In this document: positions 6,734 to 8,484 of the stretch, piece by piece
How positions within the stretch are numbered: position 1 is the stretch's first letter
Layout of the letters: each line of letters begins with the position of its first letter
NCBI GenBank assembly: GCA_002278985.1
Contig: NCJP01000055.1
Coordinates: 1 to 8,484 of the forward strand
Length of the DNA stretch: 8,484 nt
From: Erythrobacter sp. 34-65-8
GTDB lineage: Bacteria > Pseudomonadota > Alphaproteobacteria > Sphingomonadales > Sphingomonadaceae
Direction: 5' to 3'
Notes under the pieces: model-generated
Seen by the model: only the letters and a program-made list of their open reading frames with translations
What the model was told of the DNA's origin: nothing
The model's database searches: none
Program-made: the position numbers and the translations under genes

Positions 6734-8484
6734 TCCGCAGCCTCCGCAATGTCTTCCCCGTGGAGCAGTTCGGCCGAGCAGCGCTGCATCACCGCGCTGG
6801 CACGGGCGATCGGGTTGGTGAGGTAGAAGTCCTTGATCGGATAACCTTCGATCACACCTTCCGCCTTGGCCTTCGCATTCCCCTTGGGCAGCGCGCCATA
6901 ATTGGCGAGCCCCTCTTCGCCGAGCGCAGGCACTTCAGCGATCATCGCGGCCTGCAATTGGTCAAAGCTGTCAAAACCGACAGCCACGCCCAGTGCATCT
7001 GCCAGCGCGCGCAGGATCGTCCAGTCTTCGCGCGCGTCACCCGGCGCGAACACGGCCTTCTCGGCGAACTGCACCCGGCCTTCGGTGTTGACGTAAGTCC
7101 CGTCCTTCTCGGCGAAGCTGGCAGCAGGCAGGATAAGGTCTGCTGCGTGCGCGCCCTTGTCGCCATGGTGGCCGATGTAGACCTTGAGCGACCCGGTGAA
7201 CGCCGACCAGTCGACCTCATCCGCGCCCAATGCCAGCACGACCTTGGGGGCAGCCTTGGCGATGTCGCCAATTCCGCCAGCTTGCGCATAGCCGAGCATC
7301 AGCCCCCCCATGCGGCTCGCCGCCATGTGGAGGACGTTGAACCCGTTCCAATCGTCACGGACCAGCTTGAGCTTGTCGGAGAGCGCCAGGCACGCACCCA
7401 GTGCGCCCTTGGCCAGCCCCGCCCCGCCCAGGATCAGTGCGGGCCGCTCGGCGCCCTTGAACGCTTCCGTCACGTCCTTGGGCAGCTTGCCCAGCACCGA
7501 AAGATCGTTGCCCAGGAACGTCACCGGATAGGTCGGTTCCCATTCAGGGCCGACGATGAACACCTTCGCCCCGCGCTTGGCCGCCTTGCGCAGGCGGACA
7601 TTGACCAGCGGCGCTTCCCAGCGGACATGGCTGCCCACGATCAGGATCGCGTCAGCCGTCTCGATACCGGCGAAGGTGCTGTTGAAGTTGACCGCAGCGA
7701 GATTGCCGGTCTCGTAGGCAAGGCCGGTCTGGCGCCCTTCGAGCAGGTCGGACCCCATCGCCCGCAGCAGGGCTTTGGCGGCGAACATCGTCTCGCAATC
7801 GACCAGATCGCCTGCAATCGCAGCGATGCTGGCACCGGGCTTAGCGGCCGCAATGGTCTTGAAGGCTTCGTCCCAGCTCGCGGGCTGGAGCTTGCCAGCG
7901 TTGCGGATCCACACCTTGTCGAGCCGCCGCGCGCCGAGCCCGTCGACCATGTAGCGGCCCTTGTCGGAGAGCCACTCTTCGTTCACGTCGTCGTTGATGC
8001 GGGGCAGCGCGCGCATCACTTCGCGCCCGCGGCTGTCGAGGCGGATGTTTGCGCCCACCGCATCGCTCACGTCGATGCTCAGTGTCTTCTTCAGTTCCCA
8101 CGGTCGCGCCTCGAAGGCATAGGGGCGCGAGGTCAGTGCGCCGACCGGGCACAGGTCGATCACATTGGCCGAAAGCTCATGCGCCGCCGCCTGTTCGAGA
8201 TAGGTGGTGATCTGCATGTCTTCGCCGCGATAGAGCGCGCCGATTTCGTCCACGCCCGCGATTTCCTCGCTGAAGCGGACGCAGCGGGTGCAGTGGATGC
8301 AGCGGGTCATGATCGTCTTGATCAGCGGGCCCATGTACTTCTCGGTGACGGCGCGCTTGTTTTCCTCGTAGCGGCTGCCGCCCCGGCCATAGGCCACGGC
8401 CTGGTCCTGCAGGTCACATTCACCGCCCTGGTCGCAGATCGGGCAGTCGAGCGGGTGGTTGATGAGGAGGAACTCCATCACCCC
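6730..8484 (-). CDS. nuoG: NADH-quinone oxidoreductase subunit G (5' end outside window)
   Basis: NuoG is the large iron-sulfur subunit of the complex I peripheral arm and relays electrons from NuoF/NuoE towards NuoI. The frame is open to the right edge: the codons there read Gly-Val-Met-Glu-Phe-Leu, an internal family sequence, so neither the edge GTG nor the following ATG is the true start. 584 residues are visible. About 100 N-terminal residues, expected to hold the [2Fe-2S] N1b domain, are missing (family usually near 690). In visible numbering, H10, C14, C17 and C23 ([14 protein letters not shown]) form the His-Cys3 site of cluster N5. C62, C65 and C68 (CIHCTRC) with C112 (LCPVGA) form the N4 site. 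The rest is the molybdopterin-oxidoreductase-like fold, with [20 protein letters not shown] near 450-480. This fold holds no molybdenum cofactor in complex I. The four-Cys N7 site known from some bacteria is absent after residue 112. The TGA stop overlaps the nuoH ATG by four bases. Confidence 0.97.
   Translation of the reverse strand, partial: GVMEFLLINHPLDCPICDQGGECDLQDQAVAYGRGGSRYEENKRAVTEKYMGPLIKTIMTRCIHCTRCVRFSEEIAGVDEIGALYRGEDMQITTYLEQAAAHELSANVIDLCPVGALTSRPYAFEARPWELKKTLSIDVSDAVGANIRLDSRGREVMRALPRINDDVNEEWLSDKGRYMVDGLGARRLDKVWIRNAGKLQPASWDEAFKTIAAAKPGASIAAIAGDLVDCETMFAAKALLRAMGSDLLEGRQTGLAYETGNLAAVNFNSTFAGIETADAILIVGSHVRWEAPLVNVRLRKAAKRGAKVFIVGPEWEPTYPVTFLGNDLSVLGKLPKDVTEAFKGAERPALILGGAGLAKGALGACLALSDKLKLVRDDWNGFNVLHMAASRMGGLMLGYAQAGGIGDIAKAAPKVVLALGADEVDWSAFTGSLKVYIGHHGDKGAHAADLILPAASFAEKDGTYVNTEGRVQFAEKAVFAPGDAREDWTILRALADALGVAVGFDSFDQLQAAMIAEVPALGEEGLANYGALPKGNAKAKAEGVIEGYPIKDFYLTNPIARASAVMQRCSAELLHGEDIAEAAE
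6741..6745 (-). promoter_or_regulatory. Ribosome binding site of nuoH
   Basis: GGAGG reads in the last codons of nuoG, with seven bases to the nuoH ATG at 6733. It is the best Shine-Dalgarno match in the window and decides the start. Together with the ATGA overlap it allows both independent loading and coupling. Confidence 0.85.

Noticed and set aside
8476..8481. Start of nuoG at the GTG/ATG near the right edge
   Set aside because: The sequence Gly-Val-Met-Glu-Phe-Leu-Leu just before the N5 His-Cys motif is internal in the family, and a start here would remove the N1b domain. The gene simply continues beyond the window.
1..8484. A novel accessory system, insertion element, CRISPR array or RNA gene inside the window
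   Set aside because: Every base except the 27-base nuoI-nuoJ spacer lies in a recognisable complex I gene, and no direct repeats, terminal inverted repeats or structured RNA were seen.

Overview
The window is one uninterrupted minus-strand stretch of a nuo operon, encoding the respiratory proton-pumping NADH:quinone oxidoreductase (complex I). In transcription order, from high to low coordinates, it holds nuoG (5' end cut off by the window), nuoH, nuoI, nuoJ, nuoK, nuoL, nuoM and nuoN (3' end cut off by the window). No gene lies on the plus strand. No tRNA, rRNA, mobile element, CRISPR array or long repeat was seen.

The sequence is GC-rich (about 60-65% by eye). The proteins have the alphaproteobacterial form of complex I: a NuoG without N7-cluster ligands, a 162-residue NuoI, a 101-residue NuoK and a long NuoL with a charged His-rich loop. 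From remembered resemblance of these subunits, the best guess is an alphaproteobacterium of the Sphingomonadales, perhaps Erythrobacteraceae. No database search was possible, so this placement is an inference.

Layout: 6730-8484 is the peripheral-arm subunit NuoG. 5672-6733 is NuoH, the membrane subunit that helps form the quinone site. 5187-5675 is NuoI, the ferredoxin-like subunit carrying two [4Fe-4S] clusters. 4539-5159 and 4237-4542 are the small membrane subunits NuoJ and NuoK. 2168-4240, 612-2168 and 1-612 are the three antiporter-like proton-pumping subunits NuoL, NuoM and NuoN. The genes are packed with 1- or 4-base overlaps (ATGA, GTGA, TAATG, TGATG). The only gap is 27 bases between nuoI and nuoJ, so no stretch over 300 bases is without a gene. 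No promoter or terminator was seen, which fits the interior of one long transcript.

Together, NuoG and NuoI form the later part of the iron-sulfur chain that brings electrons from NADH to quinone at the NuoH/peripheral-arm junction. The energy released is passed through NuoH, J and K to the pumping subunits N, M and L. The expected nuoA-F genes would lie beyond the right edge. The rest of nuoN lies beyond the left edge.

I found no undescribed system here. This is a conserved housekeeping operon. The points worth a second look are small: GTG starts for nuoK and nuoL, an ambiguous nuoL start, a three-codon reading frame overlapping the nuoJ start, the NuoL loop and the NuoM tail.
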